A DNA stretch of 64,000 nucleotides from Flavobacteriales bacterium. GTDB taxonomy: Bacteria > Bacteroidota > Bacteroidia > Flavobacteriales_F > PHOS-HE28. Positions 8,222 through 16,597 of the stretch are shown piece by piece. The notes beneath the pieces were generated by a model, which did not search any database, was not told where the DNA came from, and was given only the letters and a program-made list of their open reading frames with translations. The position numbers and the translations under genes were made by a program. The stretch covers positions 186,001 to 250,000 of the forward strand of contig JADJCX010000033.1 of NCBI GenBank assembly GCA_016703005.1, in the 5' to 3' direction. Each line of letters starts with the position of its first letter. Position 1 is the first letter of the stretch.

Positions 8222-10309
8222 TCAATACGCTCCTGCCCAGCGGCGCATGCCCCATTCGGCAGTGAGCAGGCCGAGCAGAACGAAGAAGATCCACTTCAAC
8301 CCGATGAGGTCGCTGAAACTGCTGTGCGCATAACTGCGTGCCGCAAGGTCCTTGCGGTCTCCCATTGCAGCCGCGATCCGGTCCATGCCATCTTCATCGG
8401 CTGATACGAACAGACCTGAAGAACGTGCGGCGATATCGCGCCACAGGCCGTGGTCCGCGGTAGAGGTGAGTTGTTCAGCAACCAATTCCTGCACGTTGAA
8501 GCCCCCGCTCGATGTCAGGTTGTCACCAGCGAACGTGGTGCGCGCGGTGAACGTGTAACGACCGGGAGGAAGTTGTCCGGCTTCCAACCGATAGCTGCTG
8601 CCCACGCGACTGAAAACGAATGGGAAGTCTTTCCCACCCTCGTCGGTGATGATGACTTTGGCTTCCGGTTCGTTCACCAGTTCATAGCTCGCGTTGTACA
8701 GTTCCGCATTGATGACCACCGGCTCATTCTCCGCAAAGACCTGTGCGCATTCCGTGCGGAAGCGTTGCTTGTCAGCTTTCACGGCCAAGAATTGCACGAG
8801 CTTCCGCACCACCCCATCGAAGTGCGCGGTGCCTTGGTTCATCTGTTGATCGGCCAAGCGCCACCGCCAGAAACCTTCGCCACAGGTAACGGCCGTGCGG
8901 CGCTCTCCTTGCTGCACGGCGATCAAGGGTGCTGCGGTCTTCACCACGCCTACGCGTTGGGTGAACAACGATGAGGCGCCCTTGCCCAATTCGTATTCGC
9001 CGAAAGGAACCTGTAGCGGTGGGAAGCGCTCGATGGATCGCAGTTGTGCGGCATCCATGGTGAACAAGGGGAACGAAGGATCGCTGGACGCCTGCGCATC
9101 GGTGATGCGACCACGTTGTGCGGCCACGTTCAGGCCTGCGGCTTCCTGTTCGAACGCTGGGAAGTCCGTTTGCGTGCCGATGAAGTACCACACCGGAATG
9201 CCCTTGGCGCGGATCTGTTGCAGCACGTTCTTGCCTTGGCCCTTCGTCGATGGTAGTTGATGCAGTACCACCAGGTCGAAGTCTTCCACTTTGCCGTTGA
9301 AGCCGTCGGCCAGCGCGATCTCGGTCGCAAATCCATCGAGCCCACCGAGCGCGTTGCGGATGGCCGCCAGATCAGGATGCGGTGCCGCGGCGAGCAGCAG
9401 CACCTTCTTGCGATCGTCCAAGACTTCCACCAGTAACGTGCGTGTGTTGTTCACTTCGGTGGTTTCGCCCTCCACGCTGCGCAGCGACACGCTGTAGCGC
9501 TGCAGTCCGGCAGAGGTCGCTTTCACCAGCAGCGGCACTTCCACGAACAACGGATCACCAGAAATGGAAATGTCCTTGCCTGCGACTTCCGCACCCGCCT
9601 GTATTACGCTCAAACGGGTCGACTTCCCGGTCAAATGCCGGGCCTCAATGCGTACGAGCAATGGGAACTCATTGCCGAGATAGGTAATGCGGTTGTGTTC
9701 AACGGCTTTCAACACCAGATCGGCGCGTACCGTGGTATCGCCCATGGCTATGGTGTACACCGGCACGCCCAGACGCTGCGCCGTGAAGTGTGGATCGCTG
9801 CCACGGTTCCAGATACCATCGCCGTCAACGATCACAGCGCCCAGGTCCGGACCGCTGAACCGGTCGTACACCTCCCGGAAGACTTGGTCGATATCGGTAA
9901 GCTGCTGTCGTTGGCCGAATGCAAGTCCCTCTTCCACGCCTTGCCCGTAGGTGAATGTGCGCACCTCGAATTTCGAACTGAGCTGGTCGCTGAGCGCTTC
10001 CAAACGCTGCTGGTATGCTTCGCGCAGTGCTGCGCTATCGCTGGTCGCTAGCAACGAACTCGAGCCATCGTGCGCGATCACGATCACCGGTTTGCGGATG
10101 TCTTCCACCTGCACCTTCACCATCGGTTGCAAAAGGAAGAAGGCGATGAGCGAAACAGCCGATGCACGGAACACCGCCACGAGCAAGGCAAGGCGACGAT
10201 CCCAGCCGTGGCGATCGACGCTGCGCCGGTAGAGCAGCCATGCCAACCCACAACCGAGCAGCAAGCACACCGGCACAAGCCAGAGCGGGTAGTTGGTGGA
10301 GATGTTCAA
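8222..10309 (-). CDS. Large inner-membrane protein with BatA/VWA-like layout
   Basis: A protein of about 695 residues with two N-terminal membrane helices (YPLWLVPVCLLLGCGLAWLL and a second near FRASAVSLIAFFLLQ) and one C-terminal helix (KWIFFVLLGLLTAEWG). The long periplasmic part contains a VWA-like start (VIVIAHDGSSSLL), beta-sandwich segments and a glutamine-amidotransferase-like fold region (LLLAAAPHPDLAAIRNAL ... DLVVLHQLP). Such proteins are conserved in Bacteroidota and resemble BatA-type or DUF1355-type membrane proteins; function is unknown. The VWA-like part lacks a clear DxSxS motif (DGSSS instead). Starts are non-ATG: TTG at 10309 fits homologue-like N-termini best, TTG at 10345 is the alternative. 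Confidence 0.75.
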   Translation of the reverse strand: MNISTNYPLWLVPVCLLLGCGLAWLLYRRSVDRHGWDRRLALLVAVFRASAVSLIAFFLLQPMVKVQVEDIRKPVIVIAHDGSSSLLATSDSAALREAYQQRLEALSDQLSSKFEVRTFTYGQGVEEGLAFGQRQQLTDIDQVFREVYDRFSGPDLGAVIVDGDGIWNRGSDPHFTAQRLGVPVYTIAMGDTTVRADLVLKAVEHNRITYLGNEFPLLVRIEARHLTGKSTRLSVIQAGAEVAGKDISISGDPLFVEVPLLVKATSAGLQRYSVSLRSVEGETTEVNNTRTLLVEVLDDRKKVLLLAAAPHPDLAAIRNALGGLDGFATEIALADGFNGKVEDFDLVVLHQLPSTKGQGKNVLQQIRAKGIPVWYFIGTQTDFPAFEQEAAGLNVAAQRGRITDAQASSDPSFPLFTMDAAQLRSIERFPPLQVPFGEYELGKGASSLFTQRVGVVKTAAPLIAVQQGERRTAVTCGEGFWRWRLADQQMNQGTAHFDGVVRKLVQFLAVKADKQRFRTECAQVFAENEPVVINAELYNASYELVNEPEAKVIITDEGGKDFPFVFSRVGSSYRLEAGQLPPGRYTFTARTTFAGDNLTSSGGFNVQELVAEQLTSTADHGLWRDIAARSSGLFVSADEDGMDRIAAAMGDRKDLAARSYAHSSFSDLIGLKWIFFVLLGLLTAEWGMRRWAGAY

Positions 10310-10379
10310 TGTGATCCGGGGATGAGATCGTGATGCGGCCCGCAAAGGAAGCCGGAAGGGAAGGACATGGAACGGAGTG

Positions 10380-11525
10380 TTATTCTTCGGAGGTTCCGAT
10401 CCAGCACATGATCGGCCGATGGTCGCTCAGTTCATCGGGTAGCGTCTTGAACCCTGATGCTTCAAGGCTGGGTGAGTGCATGATGTGGTCGATGCGGAAG
10501 CTGGGGAAGGCACCGATGTATGTATGGCCTAGGCCACGACCGCTCTCCTCGAAGGCATCCACCAGATCGCCATCCAAGTGGTGGTAGGCGTAGCTCATCG
10601 GTGTGTCGTTCATATCGGAGCAGAACACCACCGGGTGCGGACATGCGCGCATGTGATCGCGGATACGCTCCACTTGGTCGGCGCGGCGGATGAAGGCATC
10701 TTTCAGGCGTGAGATGATGCGCCCACCGCCGGTGCGCAGCGAGTCGGTCGCGACGCCGTCATCGAGGTCGTGTACGAACTGGTAGTCCGCCCGACCGAAG
10801 TGGATACTGGCCAAGTGCGCGCTGTAGATGCGCACCGTGTCGTCCAGCATTTTGATATCGGCCCAGATGCACGAGTTGTTCTCATCGCCGGGAAAAGGAA
10901 CAAGGCCTTTATCAACGATCGGCTTGGCGCTGAAGATGGCGATGCCGAAGTGCTGACCGTTCTTGGTGTGCTGCACGTAGTGGTCGTGCACGCCGGTCCA
11001 GTGGAAGTTCCTCAACAGCGTATCGCGCGTGTCGAAGAATTTCTTGTTGTCGCTCCGGTAGAATTCCTGTGCGCAGAAAATGTCGGGTGCTTCGGTGAGG
11101 AGCAGGTCGTACATCTCATCGCGGTTCGTTTTGTTGTGGCTCCAGTTGTACAGGTCGAACAGGCGCACGTTCCACGACATGATGCTCACTTGTTCGCCCT
11201 CGGTGCTCTTGGGTTTGCCAAGGATCTGAATGAAGTCGGTAATGTGGTTCCAGCCGAGCAGAACGATCACACCGCTCAGCAGCATGCGCTTGCGCCGGAA
11301 CAACAGCCACCACAACAGGAAGAAGACCTGCGTGGCCAGCACGTAGGGATACACCATCCCGAAAAAGGCCAAGGGCCAAAAGGTGCTGGGGTTGACGCGA
11401 ATGGCCAAGTACGCCAAAAGCAACGCGATCACCGATGCCCAGTTGAGCCACCATACGGGCAAGTGCCAGCGGCTCACACGCCGCCCGACATTCCCCGTGG
11501 GTGTCGCCGTTTCAGCGCTTGCCAT
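10380..11525 (-). CDS. Endonuclease/exonuclease/phosphatase-family membrane hydrolase
   Basis: A 381-residue protein with three N-terminal membrane helices (about residues 25-100) followed by an EEP-fold domain. Fold signatures are IMSWNVRLFD (Asn metal ligand), APDIFCAQEFY (Glu), the GIAIFSAKPI strand, SAHLASIHF, VVFCSDMNDTP (catalytic Asp/Asn) and a terminal SDHRPI (Asp-His). The family spans nucleases and phosphodiesterases, including sphingomyelinase-like enzymes; the substrate here cannot be told. Its first codons overlap the end of the rhomboid gene by 14 bases, implying translational coupling. Confidence 0.86.
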   Translation of the reverse strand: MASAETATPTGNVGRRVSRWHLPVWWLNWASVIALLLAYLAIRVNPSTFWPLAFFGMVYPYVLATQVFFLLWWLLFRRKRMLLSGVIVLLGWNHITDFIQILGKPKSTEGEQVSIMSWNVRLFDLYNWSHNKTNRDEMYDLLLTEAPDIFCAQEFYRSDNKKFFDTRDTLLRNFHWTGVHDHYVQHTKNGQHFGIAIFSAKPIVDKGLVPFPGDENNSCIWADIKMLDDTVRIYSAHLASIHFGRADYQFVHDLDDGVATDSLRTGGGRIISRLKDAFIRRADQVERIRDHMRACPHPVVFCSDMNDTPMSYAYHHLDGDLVDAFEESGRGLGHTYIGAFPSFRIDHIMHSPSLEASGFKTLPDELSDHRPIMCWIGTSEE

Positions 11526-12435
11526 CGTTGCTGGCTTTGAAGAGTATGTCCTTCTCCGTTTTGCTCAAGCTCTCGTACCCGCTGCGGCTGATCTTGTCCA
11601 GGATCACATCGATGTTGGCCTGCTCGGCCTTGCGCGTTGCGTTGTAGTCGATATCGCTCATCCGCTTCCCGCGCGGGCTCTGGACAACCTTTAACCGCGG
11701 GCCCCGCTGGAAGGTGAGCGCTTTGCCGATACGCTCCAGCCCATTGATGAAACCAAGGCTCCAGTCGTTGCCCTTCTTCAGTTGCGTGGCGGCGAGATAG
11801 CCGTACAGCGCGCCACCCAAGTGGGCGATGTGCCCGCCGCTGTTATCACCATCGCGAATGCTGATGAGGTCGAGCAGCAGAAAGATCACTGCCAACCATT
11901 TCAACCGCACCGCACCGAACAGGAACAGGCGCACCACCATCTCCGGTTGGTACACCGCGATGCCGATGAACACAGCGGTAATGCTGGCCGATGCCCCGAC
12001 AATACCACCCATGCTCGTGTACGCACGCAACGGACCGACATGGGCGAACAACAAGAAGAGCGCAAAGCCGGCGAGGCCGCCGAGCAAGTAGTTCCCGAGC
12101 AGTCGACGGTCGCCCAGGAGATCGCCGAACAGACGCCCGCTGAACCAGAGCATGAACATGTTGAAGACGAGGTGCATCACTCCTTCGTGCGTGAACATGT
12201 AGGTGATGGCCGTCCACGGCTTCAGCAGCAATGCGCCCAGATCGCTGGTCGAGGCCAACCACGGGTTGATGTAATGGCCCATCCACTGGTCGGCGAGCTG
12301 TGGGCTGCCTTCCACCATGATCATCACCAATCCTGTAAGGAGCAGGAAGAGGAATACCGCCACGTTGATGATGATGAGCCTTAGCAGCACACCTCCGCTG
12401 CGCCACATGCCTTTGATATCGTTCCACACGCTCAT
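11512..12435 (-). CDS. Rhomboid-family intramembrane serine protease
   Basis: A 307-residue protein with six or seven membrane helices. Rhomboid hallmarks are GVMHLVFNMFMLW in the second helix region, the nucleophile region GASAS (Ser149) and the catalytic histidine His205 in HIAHLGGALYGY. The usual GxSG motif has Ala in place of the last Gly (GASA). A soluble C-terminal tail of about 85 residues contains a YNATRKAEQANIDVILDKIS segment and the motif GYESLSKTEKDILF, which is widespread in Bacteroidota rhomboids. It heads the minus-strand run leading through the EEP protein to uvrB. Bacteroidota often carry a second rhomboid next to this type; none is seen here. Confidence 0.9.
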   Translation of the reverse strand: MSVWNDIKGMWRSGGVLLRLIIINVAVFLFLLLTGLVMIMVEGSPQLADQWMGHYINPWLASTSDLGALLLKPWTAITYMFTHEGVMHLVFNMFMLWFSGRLFGDLLGDRRLLGNYLLGGLAGFALFLLFAHVGPLRAYTSMGGIVGASASITAVFIGIAVYQPEMVVRLFLFGAVRLKWLAVIFLLLDLISIRDGDNSGGHIAHLGGALYGYLAATQLKKGNDWSLGFINGLERIGKALTFQRGPRLKVVQSPRGKRMSDIDYNATRKAEQANIDVILDKISRSGYESLSKTEKDILFKASNDGKR

Positions 12436-12627
12436 GCTCCGCTTTATGCCTCAAAAGAAGGAAGGAAGCCGCAACTCTGCCTCGTTCACGTTGACGTAAC
12501 GCGAACAACCGCCGTTAACGTTCGTGAACAGGACCCTTTGTTGCGCCACCGGTCGAGGCTGTGGCCTCGGGCATTGTGCCGCTGAGCTATCGGGTCAATG
12601 AGACTCACCTGCGCAGGCTTCCGCGCA

Positions 12628-13119
12628 CTACCGCCTACCGGGACCGGGCTTATCGCCATCGCGGCGATCGCGCAGGCGCTTGAGCAGCTCGCGGTTGAAG
12701 TCGCGCTCGGCCCGTCCGAGCATCAGCGTTTTCCGGGCATTGAGGGCTTTCCTGAACTCCGCGCTGTACTTCTTTCGCAGATCCAGTTCTTTCTGCTGCG
12801 CAGCCAGGTCCTTATCGATCGCCGCGGCGGCCTCGGCCTCCGTCAATTCGCCCGCGCCGCGCACGGCTTTGTTCGCTTCGCGACGCTCTTTACGCAGGGC
12901 TTCCAGTTCCTTGTCGTACTGGTTGTACACAGGCCAGAACACCTGCGCTTCCTCTGGCGTCAGTTCCATCTTGCTGGTGATGTACGCCGTCTTCTGCGCT
13001 TTGATCTCCTTCAGGCGCTCCTCGGGAATGAGCGGCAATTCGTCGTCCTGCGCAACGCCCGAAAGGGCAGGGGCCATGAGCAAGGCGCCCAGCAGTATGC
13101 GGTGCAATAGGGTCTTCAT
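12628..13119 (-). CDS. Spy/CpxP-like periplasmic protein
   Basis: A 163-residue secreted protein: signal peptide ending ALSGVAQ, then an almost entirely helical, charged body. The segment LTPEEAQVFWPVYNQYDKELEALRKERR resembles the LTxxQ-type repeats of Spy/CpxP-like chaperones. Proteins of this shape usually sit downstream of an ECF sigma/anti-sigma pair in Bacteroidota, as here. Its ATG overlaps the stop of the anti-sigma-like gene (ATGA), so the two are translationally coupled. A role as periplasmic stress sensor or chaperone is inferred from family and context. Confidence 0.75.
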   Translation of the reverse strand: MKTLLHRILLGALLMAPALSGVAQDDELPLIPEERLKEIKAQKTAYITSKMELTPEEAQVFWPVYNQYDKELEALRKERREANKAVRGAGELTEAEAAAAIDKDLAAQQKELDLRKKYSAEFRKALNARKTLMLGRAERDFNRELLKRLRDRRDGDKPGPGRR

Positions 13120-13607
13120 AATTCGCTGATGAGTTCGTTCAGGTCGGTGTGCTCTTGCTCCAGGTAGTCGAGCAGTTCGTCGTCGGTGAGGTCCACCCCA
13201 AGTGTATTCATGGTAACGGCTTCGTCGCTGGCCAAGGCTGCGAAGAGGTCCACTTCATCCACGTCGTCAAGGTCTTCGATGGTCGGCGATGTTTCCTCCA
13301 CAACCGCAACGTTCTCCACGGTGCCGCTGTCGCGCAGGAACCACCACGCGCCCAGCAGCACCAGTAACACTGGCGTAGCAATGGCCAAGCGCCAGAGCCA
13401 AGTGAAAGCCGATGGCTTCTTCTCCTGTTCCACCACCATGGCTTGCACCTCATGGGGCAGCCGGTCGAAGAAATGCGCAGGCACTTTGAAGGGCTCTTCC
13501 GCCGGGATACCGAACAGGGTGGGGGCGAGGCGTTGTAGTTCCTCACGCTCCAACGCGTCGTCGCCGCTGCGGAAGTCGGGTGTGTTACGGAGGTTGCTGC
13601 GGTCCAT
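13116..13607 (-). CDS. Probable anti-sigma factor (single-pass membrane protein)
   Basis: A 163-residue protein starting at ATG 13607 (MDRSNLRNTPDF). It has a cytoplasmic N-terminal part of about 75 residues, one membrane helix (LAIATPVLLVLLGAWWFL) and a very acidic periplasmic tail (EDLDDVDEVDLF, DDELLDYLEQEHTDLNELI). It lies 20 bases downstream of the ECF sigma gene and overlaps the Spy-like gene by four bases. Topology and position match membrane anti-sigma factors, but no zinc-binding anti-sigma motif is present, so the assignment rests on context. The frame extends upstream to 13664, into the sigma gene. Confidence 0.65.
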   Translation of the reverse strand: MDRSNLRNTPDFRSGDDALEREELQRLAPTLFGIPAEEPFKVPAHFFDRLPHEVQAMVVEQEKKPSAFTWLWRLAIATPVLLVLLGAWWFLRDSGTVENVAVVEETSPTIEDLDDVDEVDLFAALASDEAVTMNTLGVDLTDDELLDYLEQEHTDLNELISEL

Positions 13608-13627
13608 GGCTCCTGAGTGCTGGGACG

Positions 13628-14194
13628 TCAATCCGGTGTTTTGGTTTGATCGGCCACTACCCACTCCTCGATCTTCTTCACGGCAATGTGGTAGGTGGCT
13701 TTCAAGGCGCCCACCGTGGTGCCGGTGATCGCACTGATCTCGGTGTACTTCTTCGCTTCGAAATACTTCATGATGAAGACTGCCCGCTGCTTGTTAGGCA
13801 GCCGCATCACCGCGCGCTGCAACTTCTGCTGGATGGCGTCGCCGCTGAAGTGTTCGCTCTTGTCCAAGGTGCCGCACAACTGCTCGGTCACGGTGTCGTT
13901 GTTCACAAAGGGCATGCGCCGCTTTTTGTTCAAGTGGTTGATGCTTTCGTTGTGTGCGATGCGGTACAACCAACTGTACAGTTGGCTGTCCTCCCGGAAG
14001 GTCTCCAGCCCATGCCATGCTTTGATGAAGGTGTTCTGCAGCACATCCTTCGCGTCGTCGGGGTCGGTGACCATGCGCCGCACGAAACCATAGAGGCGTT
14101 GCTGGTGCTGGCGCATGAGCAGGTTGAACCCATAGTTGCGCGACTGCTCATCGCGGAACAGGGCCAGGAGTTCTTTGTCGGTGTGCTCGGTCAT
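13628..14194 (-). CDS. ECF-type RNA polymerase sigma factor
   Basis: A 188-residue sigma-70 family protein of the ECF group. Region 2 includes DAKDVLQNTFIKAW followed by YSWLYRIAHNESINHLNKK; region 4 includes LPNKQRAVFIMKYFEAKKYTEIS and the recognition-helix part TVGALKATYHIAVKKIEE. There is no region 1.1 or 3. The start at ATG 14194 (MTEHTDKELL) is preferred over a frame extension into the preceding gene. It lies 31 bases after the transketolase C-half and 20 bases before the anti-sigma-like gene. ECF factors commonly control their own cluster and envelope-stress genes; direct targets cannot be inferred. Confidence 0.92.
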   Translation of the reverse strand: MTEHTDKELLALFRDEQSRNYGFNLLMRQHQQRLYGFVRRMVTDPDDAKDVLQNTFIKAWHGLETFREDSQLYSWLYRIAHNESINHLNKKRRMPFVNNDTVTEQLCGTLDKSEHFSGDAIQQKLQRAVMRLPNKQRAVFIMKYFEAKKYTEISAITGTTVGALKATYHIAVKKIEEWVVADQTKTPD

Positions 14195-14225
14195 ATGGCT
14201 ACCGCGCGTACCCGCTCCCAAACAA

Positions 14226-15185
14226 CTACTTCCTCGCCATCACCTTCTTCGCGGCCGCTACTACGTCGGGTGTATCCAAGCCGTACTTCTTCAGTAATTG
14301 GTCCGGGGTGCCGCTCTCGCCGAAGCTGTCCTGCACGGCAACGAGCTCCAAGGGTTTGGGCAAGCGGCGCGTCAGCACCGAGGCGATGCTCTCGCCCAAG
14401 CCACCGATCATGTTGTGTTCCTCGCAGCTTACCGCACATCCCGTCTTGTAAACGCTCTTGAGGACCGCCTCTTCGTCCAAGGGTTTGATCGTGTGCACGT
14501 TGATCAGCTCGGCGCTGATGCCTTGGGTGGCCAGTTCCTCAACCGCCTTCACCGCTTTCCACACCAAGTGGCCACAAGCGAAAATGGTCACGTCGCTTCC
14601 TTCGCTCATCACATCGGCCTTGCCAATGGTAAAGGGACGGTCGGCAGCGGTGAACACCGGCCATTTTGGGCGACCGAATCGCAAGTACACAGGACCTTCA
14701 TGCTCAGCGATGGCGATCGTCGCGGCCTTCGTTTGGTTGTAGTCGCACGGCACGATCACCGTCATGCCGGGCAGCATCTTCATCAAGCCGATGTCCTCCA
14801 GGATCTGGTGCGTTGCGCCGTCCTCGCCAAGGGTCAGTCCGGCGTGGCTCGCACAGATCTTCACGTTCTTGCCCGCATAGGCGATGCTCTGGCGGATCTG
14901 ATCGTACACGCGCCCCGTGCTGAAGTTGGCGAAGGTGCCTGTGAAGGGGATCTTGCCACCGATGGTGAGGCCGGCCGCAATGCCCATCATGTTGGCTTCG
15001 GCCACGCCCACTTGCACGAAGCGCTCGGGGAACTGCTTCGCGAAGGCGTCCATCTTCAAACTGCCCGTGAGGTCGGCGCAGAGCGCCACCACTTGATCGT
15101 TCTTTTTTCCGGCCTCCAGCAAACCGGCGCCGAAGCCGCTGCGGGTGTCCTTGTTGTCGAGTACGGGGTAGGTGGTGGAAGTCAT
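14226..15185 (-). CDS. Transketolase, C-terminal subunit
   Basis: A 319-residue protein matching the pyrimidine-binding and C-terminal domains of transketolase. Signatures include KNDQVVALCADLTGSLKM, VGVAEANMMGIAAGL (ThDP-activating Glu), GLTLGEDGATHQ, and a C-terminal domain with IFACGHLVWKAVKAVEEL and LINVHTIKPLD. It should pair with the N-terminal subunit gene at 16598-17476 to transfer two-carbon units in the non-oxidative pentose phosphate pathway. Unusually a VWA-domain gene lies between the two halves, with gaps of only 3 and 5 bases. Confidence 0.93.
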   Translation of the reverse strand: MTSTTYPVLDNKDTRSGFGAGLLEAGKKNDQVVALCADLTGSLKMDAFAKQFPERFVQVGVAEANMMGIAAGLTIGGKIPFTGTFANFSTGRVYDQIRQSIAYAGKNVKICASHAGLTLGEDGATHQILEDIGLMKMLPGMTVIVPCDYNQTKAATIAIAEHEGPVYLRFGRPKWPVFTAADRPFTIGKADVMSEGSDVTIFACGHLVWKAVKAVEELATQGISAELINVHTIKPLDEEAVLKSVYKTGCAVSCEEHNMIGGLGESIASVLTRRLPKPLELVAVQDSFGESGTPDQLLKKYGLDTPDVVAAAKKVMARK

Positions 15186-15188
15186 GGG

Positions 15189-16592
15189 TCAGAAGTTGAG
15201 CGTTTCGGAACGGCCGGGGGCGATGGTGAGATCCTTGACGATGGAGAACTCGGTCTTGCGTGCGTTGGTGCTTCGGTAGATCACTTGGTAGCTGCCCGGC
15301 AGCAGGCGGAATTGCTGTTGCACGGAGCGCACGTCGAGATCGGTCACCCACACCAGATTGCTGCCGTCCTTCTGGAAAATGGCGCCATCGCCGGCGTTGG
15401 CCAGTTGCACGTTCAGCACACCTGGCTGCGGTATTTGCACGGGCGTAGTTACGCCTTGCTTGATCACCACATCGTTGATGCGCATGCGCGGCAGCGAGAG
15501 GATCTCCAGGTCGTAGGTGCCGGTGCGGTAGCGCTCGGTGGTGCCCATTTGTTGAACGTGCAGGATGGCTTCCGCGTCGTTGGGGTGAACAAGACACTGG
15601 ATCGCCTTCGCGTCGTTCCAGCCGATCTCGTTCGGAATGCCCTGCACTTTCAGCTCCAGCCCGCCTTGTCCGGCGCTCACCGGTATTTTGTTGTGGATGC
15701 CGGGCATCAGTTTTACGTCGCTGCGTTCCACCGGAGGGATCGAATGCACTACCAGCCTGTAGGTGAAGATGGGGTCGATGCTGAGCGTGTCGGGCACATT
15801 GCGATCGTTCATGGTGTGAACGATGTGGTACTTCACCGAACCGGTCTTTTGGTCGTACAGCGTAACCGGCACATCGGTCTCGGTGGGTTTGCCGTCGTCT
15901 GTGAGCAGGTCGATCTCGGCGGTGGTGCTGTTGAGTGCTTGTGTTACCACCACTTGAAGCACCTGTTCGAAGAGCTCCGGTGTGCTGGCATCGTAGTAGG
16001 TGCCCACGCATTGCAGGCTGTACTTCTGGCCGTCTTCCAACCCCACGCCGATCACAAAGGGCTTCAGCACGATGCCCTTGGCTTGCAGCGCGCGGCTCAC
16101 CGCACAGGGGTCTTCATCGCAGGCTTCGATGCCGTCGGTAATGAGGATGATGATGTTCCTGACCTGTCGTCCGCCGCGCTCCAATGGCGGAAAGTCGCCG
16201 CCCGACTTCTCCAACGACCGCGCGATGGGCGTGGTACCCAAACAACGTACTTGCTCCAATGTGCGGCGGATGGAGGGAATGCTGTTCGCGCTGAAGGGTA
16301 CCTCCAGTTTCGTGTCGTCGCAATCCTGCTTCCCGGCTTCAATGCGCGTTTGGTGACCATACAGCCGTAGAGCGATCTCCAGATCGGGTTGGCCTTCCAG
16401 TTCGGCGAGGCTCTTCAGCAAGAGCGTGCGCGCTGTATTGATCTTCGGCTGGTTGCCCCAGAACGCGTTCATGCTATTGCTCGCATCGAACACGAAGAGC
16501 ATACGGGTGAGCGGGCGCTCCGGCTCCTGCGCCAGTGCAGCGAAGGGGAGGATGGCCGGAAGAAGCAGTACGGCTATGCGGCGGCGGAACAC
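15189..16592 (-). CDS. Secreted VWA-domain protein inside the transketolase operon
   Basis: A 467-residue secreted protein: signal peptide ending FAALAQ, then a von Willebrand factor A domain (about residues 30-210) and a beta-rich C-terminal half. The metal-ion adhesion site is intact: Asp36-x-Ser38-x-Ser40 (DASNS), Thr in LGTTPIARS and Asp in LITDGIEACDEDPC. Cys pairs (QDCDDT, VRCLG, EACDEDPC, LQCVG) suggest disulfides. The start is GTG at 16592. The downstream half has repeated immunoglobulin-like strands and ends TIAPGRSETLNF without a T9SS motif. It sits between two cytoplasmic transketolase subunit genes, with which it has no obvious functional link. Confidence 0.85.
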   Translation of the reverse strand: MFRRRIAVLLLPAILPFAALAQEPERPLTRMLFVFDASNSMNAFWGNQPKINTARTLLLKSLAELEGQPDLEIALRLYGHQTRIEAGKQDCDDTKLEVPFSANSIPSIRRTLEQVRCLGTTPIARSLEKSGGDFPPLERGGRQVRNIIILITDGIEACDEDPCAVSRALQAKGIVLKPFVIGVGLEDGQKYSLQCVGTYYDASTPELFEQVLQVVVTQALNSTTAEIDLLTDDGKPTETDVPVTLYDQKTGSVKYHIVHTMNDRNVPDTLSIDPIFTYRLVVHSIPPVERSDVKLMPGIHNKIPVSAGQGGLELKVQGIPNEIGWNDAKAIQCLVHPNDAEAILHVQQMGTTERYRTGTYDLEILSLPRMRINDVVIKQGVTTPVQIPQPGVLNVQLANAGDGAIFQKDGSNLVWVTDLDVRSVQQQFRLLPGSYQVIYRSTNARKTEFSIVKDLTIAPGRSETLNF

Positions 16593-16597
16593 GGTGC

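Noticed and set aside
12540..12605. A tRNA-like stretch on the minus strand (ATAGCTCAGCGGCACAATG followed by a hairpin)
   Set aside because: It has a D-arm-like start and a hairpin, but the anticodon loop does not fold to seven bases and no GGTTCRA-type T arm is present. A degenerate tRNA relic is possible but unsupported.
14298..16370. A 690-codon plus-strand frame across the transketolase C-half and VWA gene
   Set aside because: Antisense to two convincing genes, with low-complexity His/Ala/Val/Gly-rich translation typical of frame shadows.
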